In this document: positions 44,858 through 52,987 of the stretch, in pieces
Layout: each line of letters begins with the position of its first letter
How positions within the stretch are numbered: position 1 is the first letter of the stretch
Assembly: GCF_025909975.1 (NCBI RefSeq)
Contig: NZ_JAPCIO010000001.1
Span: forward strand, 412,920-476,919
Length of the DNA stretch: 64,000 bases
Source of the DNA: Flavobacterium lacisediminis
GTDB lineage: Bacteria; Bacteroidota; Bacteroidia; Flavobacteriales; Flavobacteriaceae
Direction: 5' to 3'
Program-made: the position numbers and the translations under genes
Notes under the pieces: generated by a model
What the model was told of the DNA's origin: nothing
Databases searched by the model: none
What the model saw: only the letters and a program-made list of their open reading frames with translations

Positions 44858-45283
44858 ATGTACGAAACTATTCAATCTGTTCACTCTATTTTAGCGTATG
44901 CCGCTTTAGGTTTATTGTTATTGGCTTCTATTAATGCCATTTTTGGATTAACTTCTAAAAAAATATTTACAGACAAAGATTTACGCTTGTCTTTATTTAC
45001 CTTGATTATTTGTCACATTCAATTATTAATTGGATTGATTTTGTATTTTGTTTCTCCACTTGGCGCTGGGCAATTAGGAAACATGAAAGACGCTGCTATG
45101 CGTTTGACTTCGTTAGAGCATCCTTTAGTTAACATTATTGCATTAGCAGTAATCACAATCGGATGGTCGAAACATAAAAAAGAAGAAAGTAACAACGGAA
45201 AATTCAAAAAGATTGCCGTTTTCTATACATTAGGTTTAGTGTTAATCTTATCAAGACTTCCTTGGGCTAATTGGTTCAACTAG
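44858..45283 (+). CDS. four-helix membrane protein, cytochrome-b-like
   Basis: 141 residues with four hydrophobic helices (~9-31, 43-66, 87-105, 118-136). Histidines are at helix ends (SVHSILAYAALG, ICHIQLLIGLI, SLEHPLVNIIAL), which would suit heme or metal binding. Similar flavobacterial proteins are often labelled cytochrome B, but the sequence does not prove heme binding. It is followed by the rlpA-like gene 45 bases downstream. Confidence 0.7.
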   Translation: MYETIQSVHSILAYAALGLLLLASINAIFGLTSKKIFTDKDLRLSLFTLIICHIQLLIGLILYFVSPLGAGQLGNMKDAAMRLTSLEHPLVNIIALAVITIGWSKHKKEESNNGKFKKIAVFYTLGLVLILSRLPWANWFN

Positions 45284-45328
45284 TCTTTGGTACAATCTTT
45301 GGTAATAAGTTTGCAAAATCATAAAATT

Positions 45329-45829
45329 ATGAAGAAAAATATCCTAATAATATCGTTTGTATTACTTGTTACTGCATTAGTAAGCTTTTCTAATGGAACA
45401 AAATCAGGTTTCGTTAGAAAAGCTTCTTTAAATGATACGGTTAAGAAAAAAGATTCGCTTCAAATTTTAGATTCGATAAAAAAATCAGACTCTATTCGAG
45501 TAGCCGATTCTATAGCCAATCTAAAAACTAAACTATACAAGAAAAATGTTGAAGCTTCGCATTATTCTGACAAATTAAACGGAAGAAGAACCGCAAGCGG
45601 ACAAGTTTTTAGTAACAAAAAATACACGGCCGCTCATAAAACGCTAAAATTTGGAACGAAAGTTAAAGTCACCAATTTAGCCAATAACAAAAGCGTTATC
45701 GTAACCATCAACGATAGAGGACCACATACTCGAAATAGAGAAATCGATTTGGCAAAACGTCCATTTTTAGATATTTCGCACAATAACGGACGCTCGCTTT
45801 TACGTGTGAGTTTAGAAATCGTAGAATAA
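45329..45829 (+). CDS. RlpA-like double-psi beta-barrel protein
   Basis: 166 residues from the ATG at 45329 (MKKNILIISFVLLVTALVSF); a longer frame from a TTG at 45287 would bury the signal peptide. A lysine/serine/aspartate-rich linker (KKKDSLQILDSIKKSDSIRV) leads to the RlpA domain (~80-166): ASHYSDKLNGRRTASGQVFS, AAHKTLKFGTKVKVTNL, TINDRGPHTRNREIDL. RlpA proteins are septal-ring lytic transglycosylases; here no SPOR domain is present. It converges with the yciI-like gene, whose end abuts it. Confidence 0.88.
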   Translation: MKKNILIISFVLLVTALVSFSNGTKSGFVRKASLNDTVKKKDSLQILDSIKKSDSIRVADSIANLKTKLYKKNVEASHYSDKLNGRRTASGQVFSNKKYTAAHKTLKFGTKVKVTNLANNKSVIVTINDRGPHTRNREIDLAKRPFLDISHNNGRSLLRVSLEIVE

Positions 45830-46261
45830 TTATTTCAATTTACTTCCTTTCGAAGCCCACCAAGGCACCGTTTCAACAACCAATCTTCCTGCTTTTACGG
45901 CTGGATCCAGATTTGCTAAGCTATCCGCTTCTTTCATGGTTTCGGTATTAAAAAGTAAAAATCCCGCAATAGTTTCGTGTTTATCAGACGGACCTGCAAT
46001 ACTGATTTTATTGGTTTTAGCTAACCAATTGATGTGTTCCATGTGCTTTTTCTGAATTTCCGCCGCTTCTTCCTTCGAATGTTCGCGATTCGGACCTTTT
46101 TTTAGCATGACCAAGAAATATTTCTGCATCACATACGTAGTATCGCCTTCTTTGTAACTAAAGGTTTCGTGATTGGTTTTCGGTTTGTCTGGATAAACAA
46201 CAGTGTTTGAACCGCAAGCAAACAATAATACTAGTGCAAGTATTCCAAAAAGTACTTTCAT
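45830..46261 (-). CDS. YciI-like domain lipoprotein
   Basis: 143 residues. The signal MKVLFGILALVLLFACG has a lipobox with Cys16. The following ~95 residues resemble the YCII-related fold: YFLVMLKKGPNREHSKEEA, HMEHINWLAKTNKISIAGPS, GFLLFNTETMKEADSLANLDP. YCII proteins are normally small cytoplasmic dimers, so a lipid-anchored version is unusual. It starts 1 base downstream of the CYTH gene stop and is probably co-transcribed with it. Confidence 0.78.
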   Translation of the reverse strand: MKVLFGILALVLLFACGSNTVVYPDKPKTNHETFSYKEGDTTYVMQKYFLVMLKKGPNREHSKEEAAEIQKKHMEHINWLAKTNKISIAGPSDKHETIAGFLLFNTETMKEADSLANLDPAVKAGRLVVETVPWWASKGSKLK

Positions 46262-46262
46262 T

Positions 46263-46730
46263 TTACCAAGATTTAAAAGGGTGGTTACTCAAATAAGCAT
46301 TGTAATAACGTTCGTCAGAAGTGACTTCTTCACCTAACCAATTGGGTTTAGAAAAAGATTCATTTTCCGATTGTAGTTCAATTTCGGCAACAATTAAACC
46401 TTCGTTTTCGCCAAAAAAAACATCGACTTCAAAAAGATGGTTTTCATGCATTACGTTATATCGAATTTTATCAATAGCTCCTTTTTCACAAAGTGAGAAT
46501 AAAGCTTCGGCTTCCGAAATAGCAATTTCTTTTTCCCATTCAAATCGGCTCATGCCCGAATCGTTTCCTTTACCTTTTATGGTTAAAAAGCCTTTGTCAC
46601 CTTTGATTCTAACTCTAACGGTTCGTTCAGCATTTGAATTCAGATAACCTTGAACAATTCTAAAGTTTTCGCTGCTTTCTGAGATGAAATCGCGATTGTT
46701 AACGAGGAATTTGCGTTCTATTTCTACCAA
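46263..46730 (-). CDS. CYTH domain protein (triphosphate tunnel metalloenzyme)
   Basis: 155 residues. The N-terminal MVEIERKFLVNNRDF holds the ExExK signature (Glu3, Glu5, Lys7). Further strands carry charged residues pointing into the tunnel: RTVRVRIKGDKGFLTIKGKG, RFEWEKEI, EVDVFFGENEGLIVAEIELQ. Relatives include inorganic triphosphatases and class IV adenylate cyclase. The short bacterial form is most often a tripolyphosphatase; this is not proven here. Confidence 0.9.
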   Translation of the reverse strand: MVEIERKFLVNNRDFISESSENFRIVQGYLNSNAERTVRVRIKGDKGFLTIKGKGNDSGMSRFEWEKEIAISEAEALFSLCEKGAIDKIRYNVMHENHLFEVDVFFGENEGLIVAEIELQSENESFSKPNWLGEEVTSDERYYNAYLSNHPFKSW

Positions 46731-46814
46731 AATTTAATATTTATTTAGGCATCTAAATTACGAAAAAAACCTTTCAATTTGTATCTTTACCCATATTAGA
46801 CCTAAATCAGGAAG

Positions 46815-48839
46815 ATGCTACGAAGAAAAACGAATACAACACCCGACGCCATCATTAGAAATTATTTTAATGAATTGCAGCTTTGGAAAAACGAAGAGAA
46901 CGATATCGATATATTGGTTCAATTGGTGAATGCTATTCGTCCGAAAAACCCGAAAAAACTTGAAAAATTTAGTATTTTCCCTATAATTGAGTTCTTTACG
47001 AATCATCAAACGGAAAGAGAAAATTTTGTAGCCTATTTAAAAACTGTGTTGCAAAATAAAAATTTCGATGCCATTTTAACCGATGCAGGAATTTTACAAG
47101 ACATCGATTTCTTTTATGAAGTAAAAAAGAGAATTTTCGCTAAAATCTTACCTTATCAAGCACCAAAAGATACTTTACAATACGTTTTAAATCAGATTTT
47201 TTATGCTGATTCTGATCCAATTTGGATTAATAAAATTCCGAAAGCAGAATTAGAAACACTATTCGATTTGTTTCAATTTGAAACCATTTACGAATCAGTG
47301 GAACCTAATGCGCCTTTATACGAAGTAATGGAAGCGATTAATTTATTGTCGCAACGTACCAGTGGAAAAGCTTTAGAAACCGATGTAATGAAAATGGTGC
47401 CCGAATATTCTGGTTTAGAAAGTCCGTTTGCGGCTTTTGAAAAAGAATTATACGCTATTGAAAAAACCATCCGAAACAAGGAATCGGAATTTCATACGAC
47501 TTCATCAGATATCAATTTCAAGCAATTATTGGTGTTATATAAACAATGTAACGAATTTGTCGAGAAAGCCTTTCAAAACTCTTCTAAATACGGAATTTCG
47601 TTACGTGTGAACCAAAACCTATTAAGCATAAAACAACATTTGTATCGCATTGGTGTTTTGATGCCGCTTTTAGTGATTGATAAACCCGAAGAAAAGAAAT
47701 CAAAATCGATAGAATTAGCCATCAAACTAATTAAATACAATTGTTTAAAAACCAACGTTAGAAAATTATTTGCCGAAAGCACGCAATTGTTGTCTTACGA
47801 AATTACGCAACACACCGCAAAAACAGGCGAACATTATATTACCGAATCGAAAACCGAATATTTCAAAATGTTATACGCAGCGCTTGGCGGTGGTTTGATT
47901 GTGGGTTTTTTGTGTATTATAAAATTACTATTGTCAAAAGTAGAAGCATCTGACTTTGGTCATGCTTTTTTCTATAGTATGAATTATTCGTTTGGTTTTA
48001 TTGCGATTTATGTTTTAGGATTTACGTTAGCTACAAAACAGCCTGCTATGACGGCTGCAGCGTTAATTAGCGCTTTGGAAGATGGTTTGAAAAAGCAAGC
48101 CAGCGGAGATGGAGAAAAGCACAACAGTTTTGCTGTTTTATTCGCCCGATTGTTTCGTTCGCAGTTTATTGCCTTTGTGGGAAATGTCGTGATGGCTTTT
48201 CCAGTAGCGCTTTTAGGAATTTGGTTAATCGATTTAGCGTTTGATTACAATATTGCCGAAACCAAATGGCAAAAATTAGTTACCGATTTAAGTCCGATAC
48301 ATTCTATGGCGATTTTTCATGCTGCTATTGCTGGATTTTTCTTGTTCTTATCTGGAATTATCTCAGGAAGTATTGCGAATCGTGATAAACATTTTGATGT
48401 GTATTACCGAATTCAAGAACATCCGTTGTTAAAATTAAACTTCGGAAAAGCCAGAGCTGAAAAAATTTCAAAATGGTACGAACGCTATTGGGCAGGAATC
48501 ATTTCCAACTTTTGGTTTGGTGTTTTCTTAGGAAGTACGGCTTCGGTTGGATTGTTTTTAGGGTTGAATTTAGACATCCGACATATTACGTTTGCCAGCG
48601 GAAACTTAGCTTTAGCCATTTACGGTGCCGATTATATGGTAGATAATGTGATGTTATTTTGGGGTATTTTAGGCATCGGAATTATTGGTTTTATCAACTT
48701 TATTGTGAGTTTTAGTTTGTCGCTTGGGTTGGCGTTTCGTTCGCGCAATATTCCGTTGGCGGAGTTACGACCAATTATTACGTCTATCAAACAACATTTC
48801 TTTAGAAAACCAATGAGTTTCTTTTTTCCTACCGAATAA
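46815..48839 (+). CDS. Gcr-type integral membrane protein (annotated family name: site-specific recombinase)
   Basis: 674 residues. The first ~345 residues are soluble and helical. The second half has at least six membrane helices (for example LGGGLIVGFLCIIKLLL, FAFGFIAIYVLGF-like, FHAAIAGFFLFLSGIISGSI, WAGIISNFWFGVFLGSTASV, WGILGIGIIGFINFIVSFSL). This matches the Gcr/SpecificRecomb family, whose recombinase label is historical: no tyrosine or serine recombinase motif is seen. It should not be taken as a mobile element. It lies 3 bases upstream of dinB, so co-transcription is likely. Confidence 0.75.
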   Translation: MLRRKTNTTPDAIIRNYFNELQLWKNEENDIDILVQLVNAIRPKNPKKLEKFSIFPIIEFFTNHQTERENFVAYLKTVLQNKNFDAILTDAGILQDIDFFYEVKKRIFAKILPYQAPKDTLQYVLNQIFYADSDPIWINKIPKAELETLFDLFQFETIYESVEPNAPLYEVMEAINLLSQRTSGKALETDVMKMVPEYSGLESPFAAFEKELYAIEKTIRNKESEFHTTSSDINFKQLLVLYKQCNEFVEKAFQNSSKYGISLRVNQNLLSIKQHLYRIGVLMPLLVIDKPEEKKSKSIELAIKLIKYNCLKTNVRKLFAESTQLLSYEITQHTAKTGEHYITESKTEYFKMLYAALGGGLIVGFLCIIKLLLSKVEASDFGHAFFYSMNYSFGFIAIYVLGFTLATKQPAMTAAALISALEDGLKKQASGDGEKHNSFAVLFARLFRSQFIAFVGNVVMAFPVALLGIWLIDLAFDYNIAETKWQKLVTDLSPIHSMAIFHAAIAGFFLFLSGIISGSIANRDKHFDVYYRIQEHPLLKLNFGKARAEKISKWYERYWAGIISNFWFGVFLGSTASVGLFLGLNLDIRHITFASGNLALAIYGADYMVDNVMLFWGILGIGIIGFINFIVSFSLSLGLAFRSRNIPLAELRPIITSIKQHFFRKPMSFFFPTE

Positions 48840-48842
48840 TTT

Positions 48843-49940
48843 ATGAGCGAGCACTACCGAAAAATAATTCACGTTGACATGGATGCGTTTTATGCATCGG
48901 TAGAGCAAATGGACAATCCTGAGCTGAAAGGAAAACCTTTGGCGGTAGGTGGAAGCGAAGTTCGTGGTGTGGTTTCAGCAGCAAGTTACGAAGCTAGAAA
49001 ATTTGGTGTTCGAAGTGCAATTAGTGGCATTCAAGCAAAAAAATTGTGTCCCGATTTAATTTTTGTGCGACCACGATTTGACCGTTACAAAGAAATTTCG
49101 AAGAAAATTAGAAAAATTTTCCTTGATTATACTGATTTAGTCGAACCGCTATCGCTCGATGAAGCCTATTTAGACGTAACCGAAAACAAAAAAGGCAATC
49201 CCAGCGCGACTTTAATTGCTCAAGAAATCAGAAAACGCATTTTTGAAGAAGTTGGTCTCACAGCTTCGGCAGGAATTTCCGTAAATAAATTTGTAGCCAA
49301 AATCGCTTCCGATTACAACAAACCTAACGGACAAAAAACGGTAAATCCAGATGAAGTAGAAGCCTTTTTAGAAAAATTAGACGTTAAAAAATTCTATGGT
49401 GTAGGCAAAGTTACTGCTGAAAAAATGTATCAATTAGGCATATTTACAGGTTATGATTTAAAGCAAAAACCGTTAGAGTATCTCGAAAAGCATTTTGGAA
49501 ACAGCGGTTTGCATTACTACCAAATTGTGCGTGGCATTCATAATAGTGCGGTAAAACCCAACCGAAAAATTAAATCAGTGGGAGCGGAGCGCACCTTTGG
49601 TGAAAATTTATCCTCAGAAATTTTCATGGAAGAACGCTTGCTAAGTATTGCCAAAGAATTAGAAAAACGCCTCCAAAAAAGTAAAATATCAGGAAAAACC
49701 ATCACCCTAAAAATAAAATACTCCGATTTCACTTTACAAACCCGAAGCAAAACATTGCCGTATTTTGTAAACGACAAGAACATCATTTTAGACGTTGCTA
49801 AAGATTTACTCTATCAAGAGCGTTTGAGAAACTCCGTTCGATTACTAGGAATTTCCATCCACAATTTAAACAACGAAGAAAAAACCAAAACCACTTTACC
49901 TCAAAAAAGTGTTTCGGTGCAATTGAAGTTTGAGTTTTAA
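48843..49940 (+). CDS. dinB: DNA polymerase IV (Y family)
   Basis: 365 residues. Pol IV performs translesion synthesis. Catalytic acids lie in IIHVDMDAFYASVEQMDNP and SLDEAYLDVTE; other marks are SAASYEARKFGVRSAI, ASAGISVNKFVAKIASDYNK and the HhH-like FYGVGKVTAEKMYQLGI. The C-terminus ends KSVSVQLKFEF after the little-finger domain; no obvious clamp-binding QxxLF is seen in the final residues, although QLKFEF may serve. It follows the Gcr-type gene by 3 bases. Confidence 0.95.
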   Translation: MSEHYRKIIHVDMDAFYASVEQMDNPELKGKPLAVGGSEVRGVVSAASYEARKFGVRSAISGIQAKKLCPDLIFVRPRFDRYKEISKKIRKIFLDYTDLVEPLSLDEAYLDVTENKKGNPSATLIAQEIRKRIFEEVGLTASAGISVNKFVAKIASDYNKPNGQKTVNPDEVEAFLEKLDVKKFYGVGKVTAEKMYQLGIFTGYDLKQKPLEYLEKHFGNSGLHYYQIVRGIHNSAVKPNRKIKSVGAERTFGENLSSEIFMEERLLSIAKELEKRLQKSKISGKTITLKIKYSDFTLQTRSKTLPYFVNDKNIILDVAKDLLYQERLRNSVRLLGISIHNLNNEEKTKTTLPQKSVSVQLKFEF

Positions 49941-50133
49941 AAAAAGTTGAAATTTTAACATAAACTGCAGAAAAACTACAGCAACGGGTTTAATAAGTTG
50001 TTTTAAATTGCGCCTTGAAAATAGCATAAACTTTATGTTATAAATAAGTTGTAAGAGATTTTTGATTAGATTCTTTAAATCAGAATTTTTGAAACTATAA
50101 ATAAATTAAAATAATTATTAACTAAAACAACGT

Positions 50134-51639
50134 ATGCAAATGAAACACAAACTCAAGAAAATCATTCCATTTGCTTTCATCTTGATTGCTTTTATTATCT
50201 TTAGCTGTAGTGAAGATTATGAAATTCATGAACATAATCATAATCATTCAAAAATCAAGGTAAAGCCAATCTCTATAAATAATGTAATTACAAATCAAAA
50301 GGCTTTTGAAAAATTAACAAATCCAAAAAGTAGATTTAAAACCAATTCATCTTCTGATAGAATTATTAATGATACCATAAATAATTTTTCTATTGAAACC
50401 GATAATGGTATATTTATTGAAGATGGTAATTATAATTCTTATACATTCAAAATTACTAGACCTAATGGAAGTGATTTTTTATTAGAAAATGTGGTTGTAA
50501 GCAAAAAGAATGAAGTGGAATATGAAACAATTTTATTTCAATACAACATTACTCAACAAGAATTAGATATGATTGACAACGGAGAATTTGTAGATTTAAA
50601 CGGTAAAATAAACAAAATATTTCTTGAAAATTCAATAATTGCAAGTGAAGTAACAGGTAAATATTATTACAATGGTAGTTGCTATGAAGATAATCCAGTT
50701 TATATACCAGGTAATACTTGTCCAGAAGGCATTCATGATTTAAGCTATGTTTTGTCACACATCGGAGCTTGGGATCAGTGTACTTATTACAGTAATGGGA
50801 CATATACAGCAACGTCTGGGACATGGACTTGGCAATCTTCATTAGTTCCTTGTGATGATGGTGGAGGTGGTGGCACTAGTAGTGGCTCTGGGCAATATGG
50901 TGGCGGAGGCTCAGGTAGTGGTTCAACCACGACAACTCCTCTAAATAATTGTAGAACTTGTCCTCCTGCATATCAAAGAACTCCTTGTGATAAAATCAAC
51001 GATTTAAAATCAATTGCCAATATTCAAACGGAATTATCCAATATGAGTAATAAAGTATCTGATCCAAACGAATGGGGTCGTTATAAGTTAACTTCAGCAT
51101 CTGTAATACAAACTCCTCCTTCAACAAGTTCAGGAGAAGTAAGTTTTCCAATGCCCACATCAGGACAATATGTTTTCATGGCACATACACATAATAGTCC
51201 TGCTTCTACAACATACTCCGTTTTTTCTTGGACTGATTTGGTTGCGCTAGCAGATTTGTTAAAAAAGAATAAAATAGACACAAATAATTTTGTTGCCTTT
51301 TTAGCAACTGCTGATGGTACATATTATGCTTTAACTATTGAAAATACGCAAAATTTCTTAAAATTTTTCGCGGTTAAAGGAGACCCTTTATTTGATATGA
51401 ATATTGCAACTAAAAGGGTGGAACTAGCTTCTAAATATTATGGTGAACTTGTTCCCAATCCATCTCCAATTATTGATTATAATACAACACCACTAAATGA
51501 TGAAATAGCTTTTTTAAACTTATTACAGAATAATAATCTAGGACTATCTCTTTTAGAATCAAATTCAACTTTTACAAGCTTTGAAAAAGTTACATTTAAT
51601 CAAACAACAGGAAACATTGATAAACAACCTTGTCTTTAA
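50134..51639 (+). CDS. secreted lipoprotein with JAMM/JAB-like domain
   Basis: 501 residues (or 499 from the ATG at 50140). Lipoprotein signal: FAFILIAFIIFSC, with Cys26. An N-terminal region of ~240 residues has no recognised domain. It is followed by a glycine/serine linker (DDGGGGGTSSGSGQYGGGG) and a cysteine cluster (NNCRTCPPAYQRTPC). The C-terminal part contains His351-T-His353 and Ser365-x-x-Asp368 (MAHTHNSPASTTYSVFSWTD), the order of the JAMM metalloprotease motif but with a spacing of 11 rather than 7 residues before Ser. Similar domains are common in Bacteroidota surface proteins. It is AT-rich and is followed by a DUF6705-like gene. Confidence 0.72.
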   Translation: MQMKHKLKKIIPFAFILIAFIIFSCSEDYEIHEHNHNHSKIKVKPISINNVITNQKAFEKLTNPKSRFKTNSSSDRIINDTINNFSIETDNGIFIEDGNYNSYTFKITRPNGSDFLLENVVVSKKNEVEYETILFQYNITQQELDMIDNGEFVDLNGKINKIFLENSIIASEVTGKYYYNGSCYEDNPVYIPGNTCPEGIHDLSYVLSHIGAWDQCTYYSNGTYTATSGTWTWQSSLVPCDDGGGGGTSSGSGQYGGGGSGSGSTTTTPLNNCRTCPPAYQRTPCDKINDLKSIANIQTELSNMSNKVSDPNEWGRYKLTSASVIQTPPSTSSGEVSFPMPTSGQYVFMAHTHNSPASTTYSVFSWTDLVALADLLKKNKIDTNNFVAFLATADGTYYALTIENTQNFLKFFAVKGDPLFDMNIATKRVELASKYYGELVPNPSPIIDYNTTPLNDEIAFLNLLQNNNLGLSLLESNSTFTSFEKVTFNQTTGNIDKQPCL

Positions 51640-51653
51640 AATAATTAATTACT

Positions 51654-52229
51654 ATGAAAAATATATTTAAAATTTTAATACTATTTACTTTTATAAGTTG
51701 TAAAGCACAAACAATAGTTAATATAAATACTTATAATATAGGTGATAATACCAATAAATATTTTAAGGATTTAGATAATAATTTTACAAACTTTGTGGGG
51801 ACATGGGAAAATACAACAGGAGATATAACATTTAGAGTTATTTTATGGAAAGAAAGCATGAAACCTTTAGTAACAGAAAATAATAGTTTTATGGATAGAC
51901 TGTATGGAAAATTTCAAATAATACAAAATGCTGATTTACCAAATGAAATTATCATTCATAACTCAGTAAAATATTTTCCACAAAACGATATAACATCAAC
52001 ATGGTCAATATTTGGCACCCCATATAATTCAACAGTTTATGGTGCATATTTAGAAGATACTTGCGCAAATGGAGGAAGCGGGGTTTTAGAAGGAAATGTA
52101 AAAATGGAAATTACAAATTTAGGAAATACTCCTTTAAATGCACATTGGACAGTGAAAAGCGTTAGACCACTTCATTCAGGTGAAAATTTTTCAGTACCAA
52201 TGAACATTGTTTTAACAAAAGTGAATTAA
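51654..52229 (+). CDS. DUF6705-like lipoprotein
   Basis: 191 residues. The signal MKNIFKILILFTFISCKAQ has a lipobox with Cys16. The body begins with a YKDLDN-like segment (KYFKDLDNNFTNFVGTWENT) and continues as a beta-rich fold (FRVILWKESMKPL, LYGKFQIIQNADLPNEIIIH). The pattern Y-F-K-D...FVGTWENTTGD fits what I recall of flavobacterial DUF6705. It begins 14 bases after the JAMM-like gene and probably works with or against it, but no role is known. Confidence 0.65.
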   Translation: MKNIFKILILFTFISCKAQTIVNINTYNIGDNTNKYFKDLDNNFTNFVGTWENTTGDITFRVILWKESMKPLVTENNSFMDRLYGKFQIIQNADLPNEIIIHNSVKYFPQNDITSTWSIFGTPYNSTVYGAYLEDTCANGGSGVLEGNVKMEITNLGNTPLNAHWTVKSVRPLHSGENFSVPMNIVLTKVN

Positions 52230-52240
52230 CCTCTCCCCCA

Positions 52241-52252
52241 GCTAGCGCTAGC
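52241..52252. repeat. perfect 12-bp palindrome
   Basis: GCTAGCGCTAGC is its own reverse complement and, with CTCTCCCCCA before it, is unusually GC-rich in an AT-rich spacer. Purpose unknown. Confidence 0.45.
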
Positions 52253-52271
52253 AACCAAATAGCTAAAACAT

Positions 52272-52306
52272 AACCTCCGTTTTCAATTCAAAACGGAGGT
52301 TTTTTC
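52272..52306 (+). terminator. intrinsic terminator after the DUF6705-like gene
   Basis: AACCTCCGTTTT, loop CAATTC, then AAAACGGAGGTTTTTT: a 12-bp perfect stem with a T-run. Confidence 0.93.
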
Positions 52307-52399
52307 ATTCCTTTTCCCCACTTAAACAAGCGTTAAAGTTGTCTTTTCTAAGCTATTGATTCATTTTTCTTTTTAGTTTTATCCCAAATTACAATCGTT

Positions 52400-52915
52400 A
52401 TGGAGTTCAAAGTTTACGATGCTGCGTTTGCAAAACAGCATGAAAATGGCGCTATAAAAGCAATGCCGCTAGTGTCTTGGGATATTTATTCTCAGTATTT
52501 GTTGCAAACTAATGTATTGCTTCACGATGTAAATTCGTTACATCAAATAGCTAATAAAAATCAATGGAAATCAGTTTGGGATTATAAAGAAAGTTTACAA
52601 GACGAAACCGTAATTGTGGTTACTGATGCCCAATTAAAAATTGTTTTCGCTAGTAAAAACATCAAAAAAATGAACGGTTACGAAGCACAAGAAGTCATTG
52701 GGAACTCACCAAAAATGTTTCAAGGCGCCAAAACCGATTTACAAGTGAGCAACGAAATCAGAAATGCCATTTTAAACAAAGTACCGTTTGAGAAAAATGT
52801 AATTAATTATTGCAAAGATGGTTCGTTGTATAAATGTCACATCAAAGGATTTCCAATTTTCAATCACAAAGGAGAAGTAACTAATTTTATTGCGTTTGAA
52901 AAAATAGCAGCTTAA
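52400..52915 (+). CDS. PAS domain protein (LOV-like sequence without the photoactive cysteine)
   Basis: 171 residues without a signal or other output domain. The PAS fold runs from about 65 to 170: VIVVTDAQLKIVFASKNIKKM, GYEAQEVIGNSPKMFQGAKT, VPFEKNVINYCKDGSLYKCH, ITNFIAFEKIAA-like end. The GNSPKMFQG stretch lines up with the LOV motif GxNCRFLQG but has no cysteine, so flavin photochemistry of the LOV type is unlikely. A small sensory or adaptor protein. It is a single gene before a strong terminator. Confidence 0.85.
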   Translation: MEFKVYDAAFAKQHENGAIKAMPLVSWDIYSQYLLQTNVLLHDVNSLHQIANKNQWKSVWDYKESLQDETVIVVTDAQLKIVFASKNIKKMNGYEAQEVIGNSPKMFQGAKTDLQVSNEIRNAILNKVPFEKNVINYCKDGSLYKCHIKGFPIFNHKGEVTNFIAFEKIAA

Positions 52916-52934
52916 AACGAACATATATAAAACA

Positions 52935-52974
52935 AAAACGAGTGCTAAAAATATCTTTAGCACTCGTTTTTTTA
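52935..52974. terminator. bidirectional terminator between the PAS gene and pyk
   Basis: AAAACGAGTGCTAAA, loop AATATC, then TTTAGCACTCGTTTTTTT: a 15-bp perfect stem with T-runs on both strands. Confidence 0.93.
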
Positions 52975-52987
52975 TGTAGCAATGAGA

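Noticed and set aside
46815..48839. mobile element based on the site-specific recombinase family name
   Set aside because: No recombinase catalytic residues, no flanking repeats, and a clear multi-pass membrane protein.
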